Origin: an uncultured Collinsella sp. | GTDB lineage: Bacteria > Actinomycetota > Coriobacteriia > Coriobacteriales > Coriobacteriaceae | Direction of reading: 5' to 3' | Length of the DNA: 12,584 bases | NCBI GenBank assembly: GCA_958436995.1 | Contig: CAUBMI010000059.1 | Location: forward strand, 1 to 12,584 | Shown here: in pieces, positions 1 to 6,234 of the stretch | How positions within the stretch are numbered: the first letter of the stretch is position 1 | Layout of the letters: each line of letters begins with the position of its first letter | Position numbers and translations under genes: made by a program | The notes under the pieces: generated by a model | What the model saw: only the letters and a program-made list of their open reading frames with translations | Told to the model about the DNA's origin: nothing | The model's database searches: none

Positions 1-26
1 CGTGTCGCGTTTTTAAAGGAGGCCCC

Positions 27-1697
27 ATGCCTGGTGTTACCCCTGCAGATGTTTTGTCCAACTTTGGTATTACGCTGGTCGAAGATCCCGCCGAGAATCA
101 GCCCCGTCTGCTGGTCGATCTACCCGCCGCGGAGCTCGTCGAGCACGCTATCCGCCGCGAAGAAGGCCGCATGGCATCCAACGGCGCGCTGGTGATCGAG
201 ACGGGGGAGCGCACTGGTCGTTCCCCCAATGACCGCTTTATCGTTGACACGCCCGACGTGCACGACAAGATCGCCTGGGGCGCCGTCAACCGACCGCTTT
301 CGATCGAGAGCTACGAGACCATCAAGGCCGGCATCGTCGACTACTTCAACGAGCGCGACGTGTTCGTCACCCGCGGCATGGCCGGCGCCGACCGCAACCA
401 CACGCGCCGACTGCTCGTCGCCTGCGAGCGCGCCAGCCAGGCACTCTTCATTAAGCAGATGCTCGCCCGCCCGCTTGCCCGCGAAATCGCGCGCACCGGC
501 GAGCCGGACTTCTGTGTGCTCGCCGCGCCGGGCTACCAGTGCGATCCCACCATCAAGGGCCTCAACTCCAGCGCCGCCGTGGTCATCAACTTCCAGGAGC
601 GCGTGATTTTGGTCGCGGGTACCGGCTACTCCGGCGAGATCAAAAAGTCTATCTTCAGCGTTATGAATTATTTGCTGCCCGTCGAGGACGACGTGCTGCC
701 CATGCACTGCTCGGCCAGCATGGATCCCGTCACGCACGAGACCGCCGTGTTCTTTGGCCTGTCCGGCACCGGCAAGACCACGCTTTCGGCCAATCCCACG
801 CGCCTGCTGATCGGCGACGACGAGCACGGCTGGTCTGACATGGGCATCTTTAACATCGAAGGTGGCTGCTACGCCAAATGCGAGGGCCTGGACGCGTTCC
901 ACGAGCCCGAGATCTTCAACGCTGTCCGCTTTGGCGCGATCTGCGAAAACGTGGTGCTCGACGAGAACCGCAAGCCCAACTACGACGACATCTCGATCAC
1001 GCACAACACGCGCGTGGCATACCCTGTGGAGCACATTCCCAACGCGTGGACCAAGGGCATGGGCACCACTCCAAGCGTCGTGCTCTTCCTGACCTGCGAT
1101 GCCTTTGGCGTGCTGCCGCCCATCTCGCGCCTGACGGCCGACGCCGCCATGTATCACTTTGTGACGGGCTTTACGGCCAAGATCCCCGGCACCGAGGTCG
1201 GCGTCACCGAGCCCACGCCCACGTTCTCTTCGCTGTTTGGCGAGCCGTTTATGCCGCTCGACCCCATGGTCTATGCCAAGATGCTCGGTGAGCGCATCGC
1301 CGACGGCCGCACGCGTGTGTACCTGGTCAACACCGGCTGGATCGGCGGCGGCTACGGCGTGGGTCATCGCATCGAGCTTGCCTACACGCGCGCCCTGGTG
1401 GCCCGCGCCCTCGACGGTACCATCGAGGACAGCGAGTTCGTGCACGACGACATCTTTAACGTCGACATTCCCACCACGTGCCACGGCGTACCCGACGGCA
1501 TCCTGGTGCCGCGCCAGTATTGGCAGAGCACCGCTCGCTACGACGAGGCCGCGCACAACTTGGCCGTGATGTTCGAGGAGAACTTCGAGAAGAAGTACTC
1601 GCACCTGCCCGAATCCGTCAAGGCCGCCGGTCCGCACGCTCAGGTGCACGCCGACGCCCGTCATCGCGGCCATGGCCTGCTGGGACTTCGCCACTAG
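27..1697 (+). CDS. pckA: Phosphoenolpyruvate carboxykinase (ATP)
   Basis: This cytosolic enzyme interconverts oxaloacetate + ATP and PEP + CO2 + ADP, linking the C4-acid pool to glycolysis or gluconeogenesis. The ATP-type signature set is complete: RTGRSPNDRF at residues 62-71 (substrate Arg), GYSGEIKKS at 200-208 (metal-binding Lys), MHCSAS at 226-231 (metal His), the P-loop GLSGTGKT at 244-251, and LIGDDEHGW at 261-269 (metal Asp). NTRVAYP follows further on. The start is fixed by AAAGGAGG at 15-22, only four bases before ATG. The protein has 556 residues, somewhat longer than the roughly 525-540 I expect. The family fold appears to end near KAAGPHA (about residue 538), and a His-rich 18-residue tail follows. 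In anaerobes the enzyme may run in the carboxylating direction, but the sequence cannot show this. The upstream region lies outside the window, so operon context is unknown. Hairpin repeat copy 1 begins 16 bases after the stop. Confidence 0.97.
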   Translation: MPGVTPADVLSNFGITLVEDPAENQPRLLVDLPAAELVEHAIRREEGRMASNGALVIETGERTGRSPNDRFIVDTPDVHDKIAWGAVNRPLSIESYETIKAGIVDYFNERDVFVTRGMAGADRNHTRRLLVACERASQALFIKQMLARPLAREIARTGEPDFCVLAAPGYQCDPTIKGLNSSAAVVINFQERVILVAGTGYSGEIKKSIFSVMNYLLPVEDDVLPMHCSASMDPVTHETAVFFGLSGTGKTTLSANPTRLLIGDDEHGWSDMGIFNIEGGCYAKCEGLDAFHEPEIFNAVRFGAICENVVLDENRKPNYDDISITHNTRVAYPVEHIPNAWTKGMGTTPSVVLFLTCDAFGVLPPISRLTADAAMYHFVTGFTAKIPGTEVGVTEPTPTFSSLFGEPFMPLDPMVYAKMLGERIADGRTRVYLVNTGWIGGGYGVGHRIELAYTRALVARALDGTIEDSEFVHDDIFNVDIPTTCHGVPDGILVPRQYWQSTARYDEAAHNLAVMFEENFEKKYSHLPESVKAAGPHAQVHADARHRGHGLLGLRH

Positions 1698-1712
1698 CGC
1701 CGCCTCAGACCC

Positions 1713-1753
1713 AAAACCACCATAAAGGGGACAGGCACCTTTGTGGTGGTTTT
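1713..1753. repeat. Hairpin repeat, copy 1 (GGGGACAGGCACC loop polarity)
   Basis: The arms at 1713-1727 and 1739-1753 pair over 15 bp with one T·G wobble (T1723). They enclose an 11-base loop, GGGACAGGCAC. The element starts 16 bases after the pckA stop. It is the first of four near-identical copies in the window. It could act as a 3' mRNA stabiliser or weak terminator, but only TTTT follows the stem. Confidence 0.9.
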
Positions 1754-1780
1754 ACTCGCGCGGATGACTCGGGTTACAAT
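1751..1780 (+). promoter_or_regulatory. Candidate promoter for the B3/B4 gene
   Basis: A TACAAT -10 box at 1775-1780 (5/6 to consensus) lies 18 bases after TTTACT at 1751-1756 (4/6). Transcription would begin near 1787, giving a leader of about 138 bases before the ATG at 1925. The -35 box overlaps the last bases of hairpin repeat copy 1. The call rests on box matching only. Confidence 0.4.
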
Positions 1781-1793
1781 ACGCCTGACATAT

Positions 1794-1884
1794 CGCTCCC
1801 TTCTCCGGATGGGGGCAGCGTAAGCGCTCTTGTGGCGGCACCGTAGGACTTTGAAGGTGGCCGTCGTAAGGGCGCTTTTTGTTT
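1794..1884 (+). promoter_or_regulatory. Structured 5' leader ending in a terminator-like hairpin
   Basis: Two stem-loops follow the candidate start site. The first, at 1794-1820, pairs CGCT with AGCG and CCC with GGG. The second is long and imperfect: the outer stem AAGCGCTCTT (1822-1831) pairs with AAGGGCGCTT (1868-1877) with one wobble, and an inner stem runs 1834-1842 with 1856-1865 with a bulged G. TTTTTGTTT at 1876-1884 completes an intrinsic-terminator shape 40 bases before the next gene. It could be an attenuator, a riboswitch expression platform, or the end of a ~100-nt small RNA. I do not recognise a known RNA family. Confidence 0.5.
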
Positions 1885-1924
1885 AGGCACCCGGGCTCGG
1901 GCGCATGCTATGAAGGGAGAGCAC

Positions 1925-2644
1925 ATGAAGAGCTTTATTGCCGAGGATTCATTCTGGGAGCTGTTTCCGCAGGCAGCGGTCGGTGTTGTGGTCGTGGAGG
2001 ACATGAAGCCCACGGCTCAGATTCCTCAAGAGGACGTGGATGCGATTGCGGCGTTGCTCGACCGCGCCAATATCGATGCGGAGCGTCATCTGACCAGCGA
2101 CACTATCAGCGAGAACGCACCGGTCAAGGCATGGCGCGAGGCCTATCGTCTGTTCAAGACCAAGAAAGGCGCGCGCTGCTCAATCGAGAACTTGCTCAAG
2201 CGCGTGCTCAAGGGCAAACCGGTGGGCCACATTACGCCCGCGGTGGACATCTACAACACGGTGTCGCTGACCTACGCGCTGCCCGTTGGCGGCGAGGACC
2301 TACATGCTATCGAGGGCGATCTGCGGTTAGCGGTGACCGACGGTGGCGATGCGTTTCTGCCGCTTGGCGAGGAAACAGATGACCCGACGCTGCCCGGCGA
2401 GCTCGCCTACATCGATGATGCGGGCGCCGTATGCCGCTGCTGGAACTGGCGCGATGGCGTTCGCACGGCGCTGTCCGACGATTCGGCCGATGCATTCCTG
2501 GCGATTGAGTGCGTGGAGCCCGAGCGGATGGGGGATTGCCAGGCTGCCGTTGATCGTCTCGCCGAGTTGCTCGAGCGCTATCTGGGAGCGACGGTTGTCG
2601 TTAAGACGCTTGTGACCCGCGACAATCCTTGCGTGGAGCTGTAG
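1925..2644 (+). CDS. B3/B4 tRNA-binding domain protein (PheT editing-domain relative)
   Basis: This 239-residue protein consists almost wholly of a B3/B4 domain, the fold used by the phenylalanyl-tRNA synthetase beta subunit to hydrolyse mischarged Tyr-tRNA(Phe). Freestanding members (the COG3382 type) are poorly characterised, and trans-editing of aminoacyl-tRNA is a family-based guess. Typical features are AWREAYRLFKTKKGARCSIE (residues 69-88), the following helix, PAVDIYNTVSLTYALPVGGED (split across about 105-125: VDIYN then LPVGGED), then LRLAVTDGGDAFLPLG and the PGELAYIDD strand pair near 157-165. ATG 1925 is preferred over ATG 1910 because AAGGGAGA at 1913-1920 is well spaced only for the former. 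The gene stands alone between a structured leader and hairpin repeat copy 2. This suggests its own regulated transcript, possibly through premature termination in the leader. Confidence 0.85.
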   Translation: MKSFIAEDSFWELFPQAAVGVVVVEDMKPTAQIPQEDVDAIAALLDRANIDAERHLTSDTISENAPVKAWREAYRLFKTKKGARCSIENLLKRVLKGKPVGHITPAVDIYNTVSLTYALPVGGEDLHAIEGDLRLAVTDGGDAFLPLGEETDDPTLPGELAYIDDAGAVCRCWNWRDGVRTALSDDSADAFLAIECVEPERMGDCQAAVDRLAELLERYLGATVVVKTLVTRDNPCVEL

Positions 2645-2671
2645 CGACGCCTAGAACCAATTGATGCCCCC

Positions 2672-2710
2672 AAACCACCACAAAGGTGCCTGTCCTCTTT
2701 GTGGTGGTTT
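2672..2710. repeat. Hairpin repeat, copy 2 (inverted loop polarity)
   Basis: Perfect 14-bp arms at 2672-2685 and 2697-2710 enclose the loop GTGCCTGTCCT, which is the reverse complement form of the copy 1 loop with one change. It begins 28 bases after the B3/B4 stop and ends in a run of Ts on the plus strand. Confidence 0.9.
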
Positions 2711-2727
2711 TTATGTTGATGGGTTAA

Positions 2728-2742
2728 CAAATGGGATATTTG
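2728..2742. promoter_or_regulatory. Possible MarR-type operator
   Basis: CAAAT at 2728-2732 and ATTTG at 2738-2742 form an interrupted 15-bp palindrome about 75 bases ahead of the marR start. MarR proteins usually bind short palindromes near their own promoter. No convincing -35/-10 pair was placed here, so this is only a candidate for autoregulation. Confidence 0.25.
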
Positions 2743-2815
2743 GGTATGGGTGTTGCCTCGTGCGGCTAAGATGTTTACCCGTTAGCATCATGTAAGCGAA
2801 AGGCGGTCGTCTCCC

Positions 2816-3265
2816 ATGCAGCAGAACGACGAGACACGTTTCGAGGACTTTGTCGGACTGATCAACGGGCTCTACAAGGAGATCCAGCGCATTAAGACAT
2901 CCGAGGGCGCAAGGCTGGGCCTCAAGGGCTCCGACGTTATGTGCCTGTACTATCTTGAGCGCAGCAAGGACGGCCTGACTGGCGCTGACCTGGCTCGCAT
3001 GGCAGGCGTGACCCGTGCCGCCGTCTCGCGCACGCTCGCGCATCTGGAGGAGGGCGGCTACGTCGAGGTCGACGACTCGGGTGATGCGGCCGTTAAGTAT
3101 CGTGCCCCGGTGCGCCTGACCGCTCTGGGCGGCGAGAGCATGAGCGAGGCGGACCGCATCATTCGCGAGGTGCTCGACACCACCGGTAAGGCTATGGGTG
3201 TGGAGCAGCGCGAGCAGATGTATGCGTCGCTGCGTACGATTCTCAACACCCTGCGTGAGATCTAA
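2816..3265 (+). CDS. MarR-family transcriptional regulator
   Basis: This 149-residue protein has the MarR layout: an N-terminal dimerisation helix (about 8-28), a winged helix-turn-helix with LTGADLARMAG (54-64) and recognition helix TRAAVSRTLAHLEEGG (66-81), a wing rich in acidic and basic residues to about 100, and a C-terminal dimer helix. It should be a DNA-binding homodimer whose ligand is unknown. A weak AAAGGCGG about ten bases upstream supports ATG 2816. The next gene, a DegV/FakB fatty-acid-binding protein, starts 119 bases downstream on the same strand with no hairpin repeat or obvious terminator between them. The two are probably cotranscribed. The pairing recalls FabT, a MarR regulator responding to acyl chains in Firmicutes, so a fatty-acid-linked signal is a reasonable inference, not a demonstration. 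Confidence 0.85.
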   Translation: MQQNDETRFEDFVGLINGLYKEIQRIKTSEGARLGLKGSDVMCLYYLERSKDGLTGADLARMAGVTRAAVSRTLAHLEEGGYVEVDDSGDAAVKYRAPVRLTALGGESMSEADRIIREVLDTTGKAMGVEQREQMYASLRTILNTLREI

Positions 3266-3384
3266 GGCCGCCAAGGCATTTGCTTCCCATTAAAAACTGC
3301 ATAGTCCCGTTTGAGCGCGTATGCCGTGCCGGGGCATTGCTGTCAAAATTCCCCGCGCGGGACCTGCGCAAGAAAGGATTCGTT

Positions 3385-4239
3385 ATGTCCGTCCGCATTA
3401 TTACCGATTCCGCAAGCGATATGTCGCCGGCGGAGCACCCCGCTCTGCGTGTTCTGCCGCTGTCCGTCACCTTTGGCACCGATGTGTATATGGATGGCGT
3501 CGACATCGATCACCAGCGCTTTTACGAGATGCTTGTGGAGCGCGATGAGCTGCCCAAGACCGGTCAGGTCAACCCGTACGCCTTTTCGCAGGCGATTGCC
3601 GAAGCGCGTGAGGCCGGCGATGAGGCCGTGATTATTACCGTGGGCGCCAAGCTCTCGGGCACCAATCAGAGTGCCCGCACCGCACTTGCCGAGGCCCCGG
3701 GCGGCGATGTGTACGTGTTGGATAGCAATAACGTTACCCTGGGCGAGCGCGTGCTGGTCGAGTATGCCCTGCGCTTGGTGGACGAGGGCCAGGGCGCGGC
3801 TCAGGTTGCGGCGGCTGTCGAGGCCGTGCGCGACCGCGTGGTCGTCATCGGCCTGCTCGAGACGTTGGAGTACCTGGTGCGCGGCGGTCGCCTGTCTGCT
3901 GCGGCCGGTGCCGTGGGTACGCTGCTCAACGTAAAGCCCGTGGTGGCTGCCGAGGACGGTCTGATCGTGCAGCTGGGCAAGGCGCGCGGTTCCAAGAACG
4001 GACGTAACCTGCTCAACCAGAAGGTCGAAAAGGCGGGCGGCATCGACTTTTCCATGCCGCTGGCGCTCGGCTATACGGGCCTTTCGGATGCGGTGCTCAA
4101 GAAGTATATCGAGGACAGCGCGGCACTGTGGGCTGGCCACACCGAGGGCGAACTGCCCGTTCACACCATCGGCGCCACCATCGGCACCCATGTAGGCCCC
4201 GGCGCCGTAGCCGTAGCCTTCTTCCAGCCCGTTAACTAG
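3385..4239 (+). CDS. DegV family fatty-acid-binding protein (FakB-like)
   Basis: The 284-residue protein matches the DegV family, cytosolic proteins that hold a fatty acid and, as FakB, present it to the kinase FakA for phosphorylation and entry into phospholipid synthesis. Visible landmarks are TDSASDM (7-13), KTGQVNPYAF (58-67, position of the usual TSQPS), GAKLSGTNQSA (87-97, carboxylate-binding Ser 91), VLDSNNVTLG (111-120), LEYLVRGGRLS (161-171), LLNVKPV (180-186) and GTHVGPGA (267-274, with the conserved His 269). The TSQ Ser is replaced by Gly here, a small departure from the FakB consensus. AGAAAGGA at 3371-3378 fixes ATG 3385, and the frame extends 35 codons further upstream without support. 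No FakA-like gene is in the window. It probably shares a transcript with the preceding marR gene, and hairpin repeat copy 3 follows 12 bases after the stop. Confidence 0.93.
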   Translation: MSVRIITDSASDMSPAEHPALRVLPLSVTFGTDVYMDGVDIDHQRFYEMLVERDELPKTGQVNPYAFSQAIAEAREAGDEAVIITVGAKLSGTNQSARTALAEAPGGDVYVLDSNNVTLGERVLVEYALRLVDEGQGAAQVAAAVEAVRDRVVVIGLLETLEYLVRGGRLSAAAGAVGTLLNVKPVVAAEDGLIVQLGKARGSKNGRNLLNQKVEKAGGIDFSMPLALGYTGLSDAVLKKYIEDSAALWAGHTEGELPVHTIGATIGTHVGPGAVAVAFFQPVN

Positions 4240-4250
4240 CCCACCTGCCA

Positions 4251-4289
4251 AAACCACCACAAAGGGGACAGACACCTTTGTGGTGGTTT
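4251..4289. repeat. Hairpin repeat, copy 3 (GGGGACAGACACC loop polarity)
   Basis: Perfect 14-bp arms at 4251-4264 and 4276-4289 enclose the loop GGGACAGACAC, in the same polarity as copy 1 with one base changed. It lies between the degV stop and the small MGMT-like gene, ending 29 bases before that ATG. Any termination here would set the downstream gene's expression. Confidence 0.9.
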
Positions 4290-4318
4290 ATGCTATTCCG
4301 GGTGGAAGGGAGCGAGCA

Positions 4319-4639
4319 ATGGCGTCTGAGGGCTTTTTTGAGCGGGTGTACGAGGTGGTCGAGCAGATTCCCGAGGGGATGGTCGCCACGTATGGTCAGG
4401 TGGCGCTGCTTGCTGGACGTCCACGAAGTGCGCGGTACGTGGGGTATGCCCTGCATGGCAATCCGCGCCCCGGCGAGATTCCCTGTCACCGCGTGGTGTT
4501 TGCCGATGGCCGCATATGCGATGGTTTTGCTTTTGGCGGTCCCGATGCTCAACGTGAGCTTTTGCTAGGGGAGGGTGTGGCGTTTAAGGACGACATGCAC
4601 GTCGACTTGGCCGCCTGTCGCTGGCCTGCAGGGCTCTAG
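4319..4639 (+). CDS. MGMT/alkyltransferase-like DNA-binding protein
   Basis: This 106-residue protein is only the C-terminal DNA-binding domain of O6-alkylguanine-DNA alkyltransferases, the size of ATL (COG3695) proteins that flag alkylated guanines for nucleotide excision repair. Seen are ATYGQVALLAG (23-33), the arginine-finger segment SARYVGYALHGNP (37-49, Arg 39), and IPCHRVV (54-60) with Cys 56. Classical ATLs have Trp or Ala in place of that Cys, so direct alkyl transfer cannot be excluded. The usual MGMT N-terminal domain is absent. GGAAGGGAG at 4303-4311, seven bases ahead, selects ATG 4319. GTG codons inside hairpin repeat copy 3 are in frame but lack a ribosome binding site. No separate promoter is evident, so it may depend on readthrough from degV. 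Hairpin repeat copy 4 follows 17 bases after the stop. Confidence 0.88.
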   Translation: MASEGFFERVYEVVEQIPEGMVATYGQVALLAGRPRSARYVGYALHGNPRPGEIPCHRVVFADGRICDGFAFGGPDAQRELLLGEGVAFKDDMHVDLAACRWPAGL

Positions 4640-4656
4640 CGGCTCTGCCGTGGTTA

Positions 4657-4695
4657 AAACCACCACAAAGGTGCCTGTCCCCTTTGTGGTGGTTT
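4657..4695. repeat. Hairpin repeat, copy 4 (inverted loop polarity)
   Basis: Perfect 14-bp arms at 4657-4670 and 4682-4695 enclose the loop GTGCCTGTCCC, the exact reverse complement of the copy 1 loop. It lies 17 bases after the MGMT-like stop. It is the last of the four copies, and none is found in the remaining 7.9 kb. Confidence 0.9.
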
Positions 4696-4696
4696 A

Positions 4697-4871
4697 GTTT
4701 ACTGGGGCTAACTTATGGAGAAGCTATGGCGGGCGATATTGATGCAGCAAAGTAAACCACGGTGAACTATATTGGTTTCAGCAACGGAGCAGGCAATAGG
4801 CGATGAAAAAGCCTGCCCTGTTGAGTTTGATTCGCATTCCTCCCCTCTGTGCGATTCAACGGTGTACTTCG
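4697..4871. other. Intergenic stretch without recognised gene
   Basis: About 175 bases with lower G+C than the flanking genes. Short open frames occur on both strands but none has a ribosome binding site or recognisable protein. GTTTACT at 4697-4703 recurs inverted as AGTAAAC about 45 bases on, and GCAGGC (4789-4794) can pair with GCCTGC (4811-4816). Neither has a clear role. It may be decayed sequence. Confidence 0.5.
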
Positions 4872-4918
4872 GGAACAGGCCCGCTGGCAACTAACTGCCA
4901 GCGGGCCTGTTCCTGTTT
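4872..4918 (+). terminator. Strong palindromic terminator
   Basis: A perfect 18-bp stem (4872-4889 with 4896-4913) closes a six-base loop, ACTAAC, and is followed by TGTTT. It would end plus-strand transcripts from the degV/MGMT side before they meet trpS head-on. The T run is short, so its strength depends mainly on the stem. Confidence 0.65.
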
Positions 4919-4960
4919 GTCGAGGGAGTGCAATGGGCAGAGCCGAACCGGTCGGGCACC

Positions 4961-4988
4961 AAAAAAGGCGGACGCCGTAGCGCCCGCC
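4961..4988 (-). terminator. trpS intrinsic terminator
   Basis: On the minus strand, 4988-4980 pairs with 4975-4967 over nine positions (one A·C mismatch) around a four-base loop. Six U residues follow (the A run at 4961-4966). It lies 36 bases past the trpS stop and is a textbook intrinsic terminator. Confidence 0.85.
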
Positions 4989-5023
4989 CTATAGCAATCG
5001 AAAGTTCTAGCCAGCAGATCGAT

Positions 5024-6073
5024 CTAGTACACCATGCCCATGGCGTCCTGAACCTCGGCCAGGGTCTGCTCGGCAATCTCGTTGGCGCGACGGTTGCCCT
5101 CGTGCAGCACGTCCTTCACATAGTCCAGATCGTTCTCATAGCGCTGACGACGCTCGCGGATCGGCGCGAAGTACTCGTTGACGGCCTCGGTCACGTACTT
5201 CTTGAGCTGGCCGGAGCCGCCCATGCCAATCTCCTCGGCAATCTCGACCTCGGAACGACCGGTGCAGATGGCGGCCGTCGAAAGCAGACCGGATACGCCG
5301 GGGCGGTTCTCGGGATCGAACGTGATCATGCGCTCAGAATCGGTCTGGCTCTTCTTGATGCGCTTTGCCGTCTCCTCGGCGGTCATCGAGATGTTGATGG
5401 CGTTGCCGTAGCTCTTGCTCATCTTGCGACCGTCCAGGCCGGGCAGCAGCGGGGTCTCGGACAGCAGCGCGTCGACCTCGGGGAACACCTTGCCGTAGCG
5501 GTTGTTAAAGCGGCGGGCGATGGTGCGGGTGAGCTCGATGTGCGGCAGCTGGTCGCGACCGACGGGCACCACATTGCCCTTGCAGAACAGGATGTCGCAG
5601 GCCTGATGCACCGGGTAGGTGAGCAGAAGGCCGGTGAGCTCGTGGCCCGAGGCCTCCATCTCGGCCTTGACCGTGGGGTTGCGCGCCAGCTCGGCCTCGG
5701 AGACCAGCGACAGGAACGGCAGCATGAGCTGGTTGGCGGCGGGCACGGCGGAGTGCGCGTAGATCATGGTCTTGTCGGGGTCGATGCCGCAGGCAAGGTA
5801 GTCCATGACCATGTTGTACACGTTGTCCTGGATGTGCTCGGTCGTGTCGCGGTCAGTGATGACCTGGTAGTCGGCGATGAGCACGTTGGTCTTGGCGCCC
5901 ATGTTCTGCAGCTCAACACGGCCCTTGAGGGTGCCGAAGTAGTGACCCAGGTGCAGACGGCCGGTGGGGCGGTCGCCGGTGAGCATGGTGAACTTCTCGG
6001 GCGTTTTGGCCAGGCCCTCGCGAATGGCGTTGCTCTTTTGCAGCGCGACTTCGTAGCTGTTCTCGTTTGGCAT
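5024..6073 (-). CDS. trpS: Tryptophanyl-tRNA synthetase
   Basis: This class I aminoacyl-tRNA synthetase charges tRNA(Trp) with tryptophan in the cytosol. The 349-residue protein shows the nucleotide-binding GDRPTGRLHLGHYFG segment (33-47) with the HIGH variant HLGH at 41-44, PVGRDQLPHIELTR (170-183) lining the Trp-AMP site, and KMSKS at 217-221. ATG 6073 is chosen because AGGAG lies seven bases upstream on the minus strand. A TTG at 6103 is in frame, but it is a weaker codon and would place this ribosome binding site inside the gene. The gene is about 160 bases downstream of the TagO-like gene on the same strand. That spacing leaves room for its own promoter (a TATCAT box is visible near 6104-6109, with a poor -35). 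There is no room for a T-box leader, so tRNA-responsive control is unlikely. Confidence 0.97.
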   Translation of the reverse strand: MPNENSYEVALQKSNAIREGLAKTPEKFTMLTGDRPTGRLHLGHYFGTLKGRVELQNMGAKTNVLIADYQVITDRDTTEHIQDNVYNMVMDYLACGIDPDKTMIYAHSAVPAANQLMLPFLSLVSEAELARNPTVKAEMEASGHELTGLLLTYPVHQACDILFCKGNVVPVGRDQLPHIELTRTIARRFNNRYGKVFPEVDALLSETPLLPGLDGRKMSKSYGNAINISMTAEETAKRIKKSQTDSERMITFDPENRPGVSGLLSTAAICTGRSEVEIAEEIGMGGSGQLKKYVTEAVNEYFAPIRERRQRYENDLDYVKDVLHEGNRRANEIAEQTLAEVQDAMGMVY

Positions 6074-6234
6074 GATTGCTCCTAACGTATGTTCATGGGT
6101 CAAGATGATAACGCGTTTATTGGAGGGTCGGGGCGTAAGTAGGCGAGGGGCGGGAGAGCGGCGGCATGTGCGATGGGCGCGGCGTGGCTGCGCGTTTGGC
6201 CGGCGGCGCCTGGGCGCATCCTCGGCAGCTTACC

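Noticed and set aside
120..1694. Long open frame (524 codons) on the minus strand opposite pckA
   Set aside because: It is antisense to an unmistakable PEP carboxykinase. G+C-rich codon bias commonly opens such frames. It has no recognisable domain or ribosome binding site.
1820..1884. T-box riboswitch ahead of the B3/B4 gene
   Set aside because: GGTGG- and GGCACC-like words before a terminator recall a T-box. The ~100-base leader, however, is too short for a normal specifier stem, and the full conserved T-box string is absent.
1713..4695. CRISPR array
   Set aside because: The similar ~40-bp units are separated by whole genes, alternate in orientation, and have no spacers or cas genes.
4928..6085. 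Open frame of 385 codons on the plus strand opposite trpS
   Set aside because: It is low-complexity Gly/Val/Leu/His-rich antisense of trpS, runs through the trpS terminator, and has no family features.
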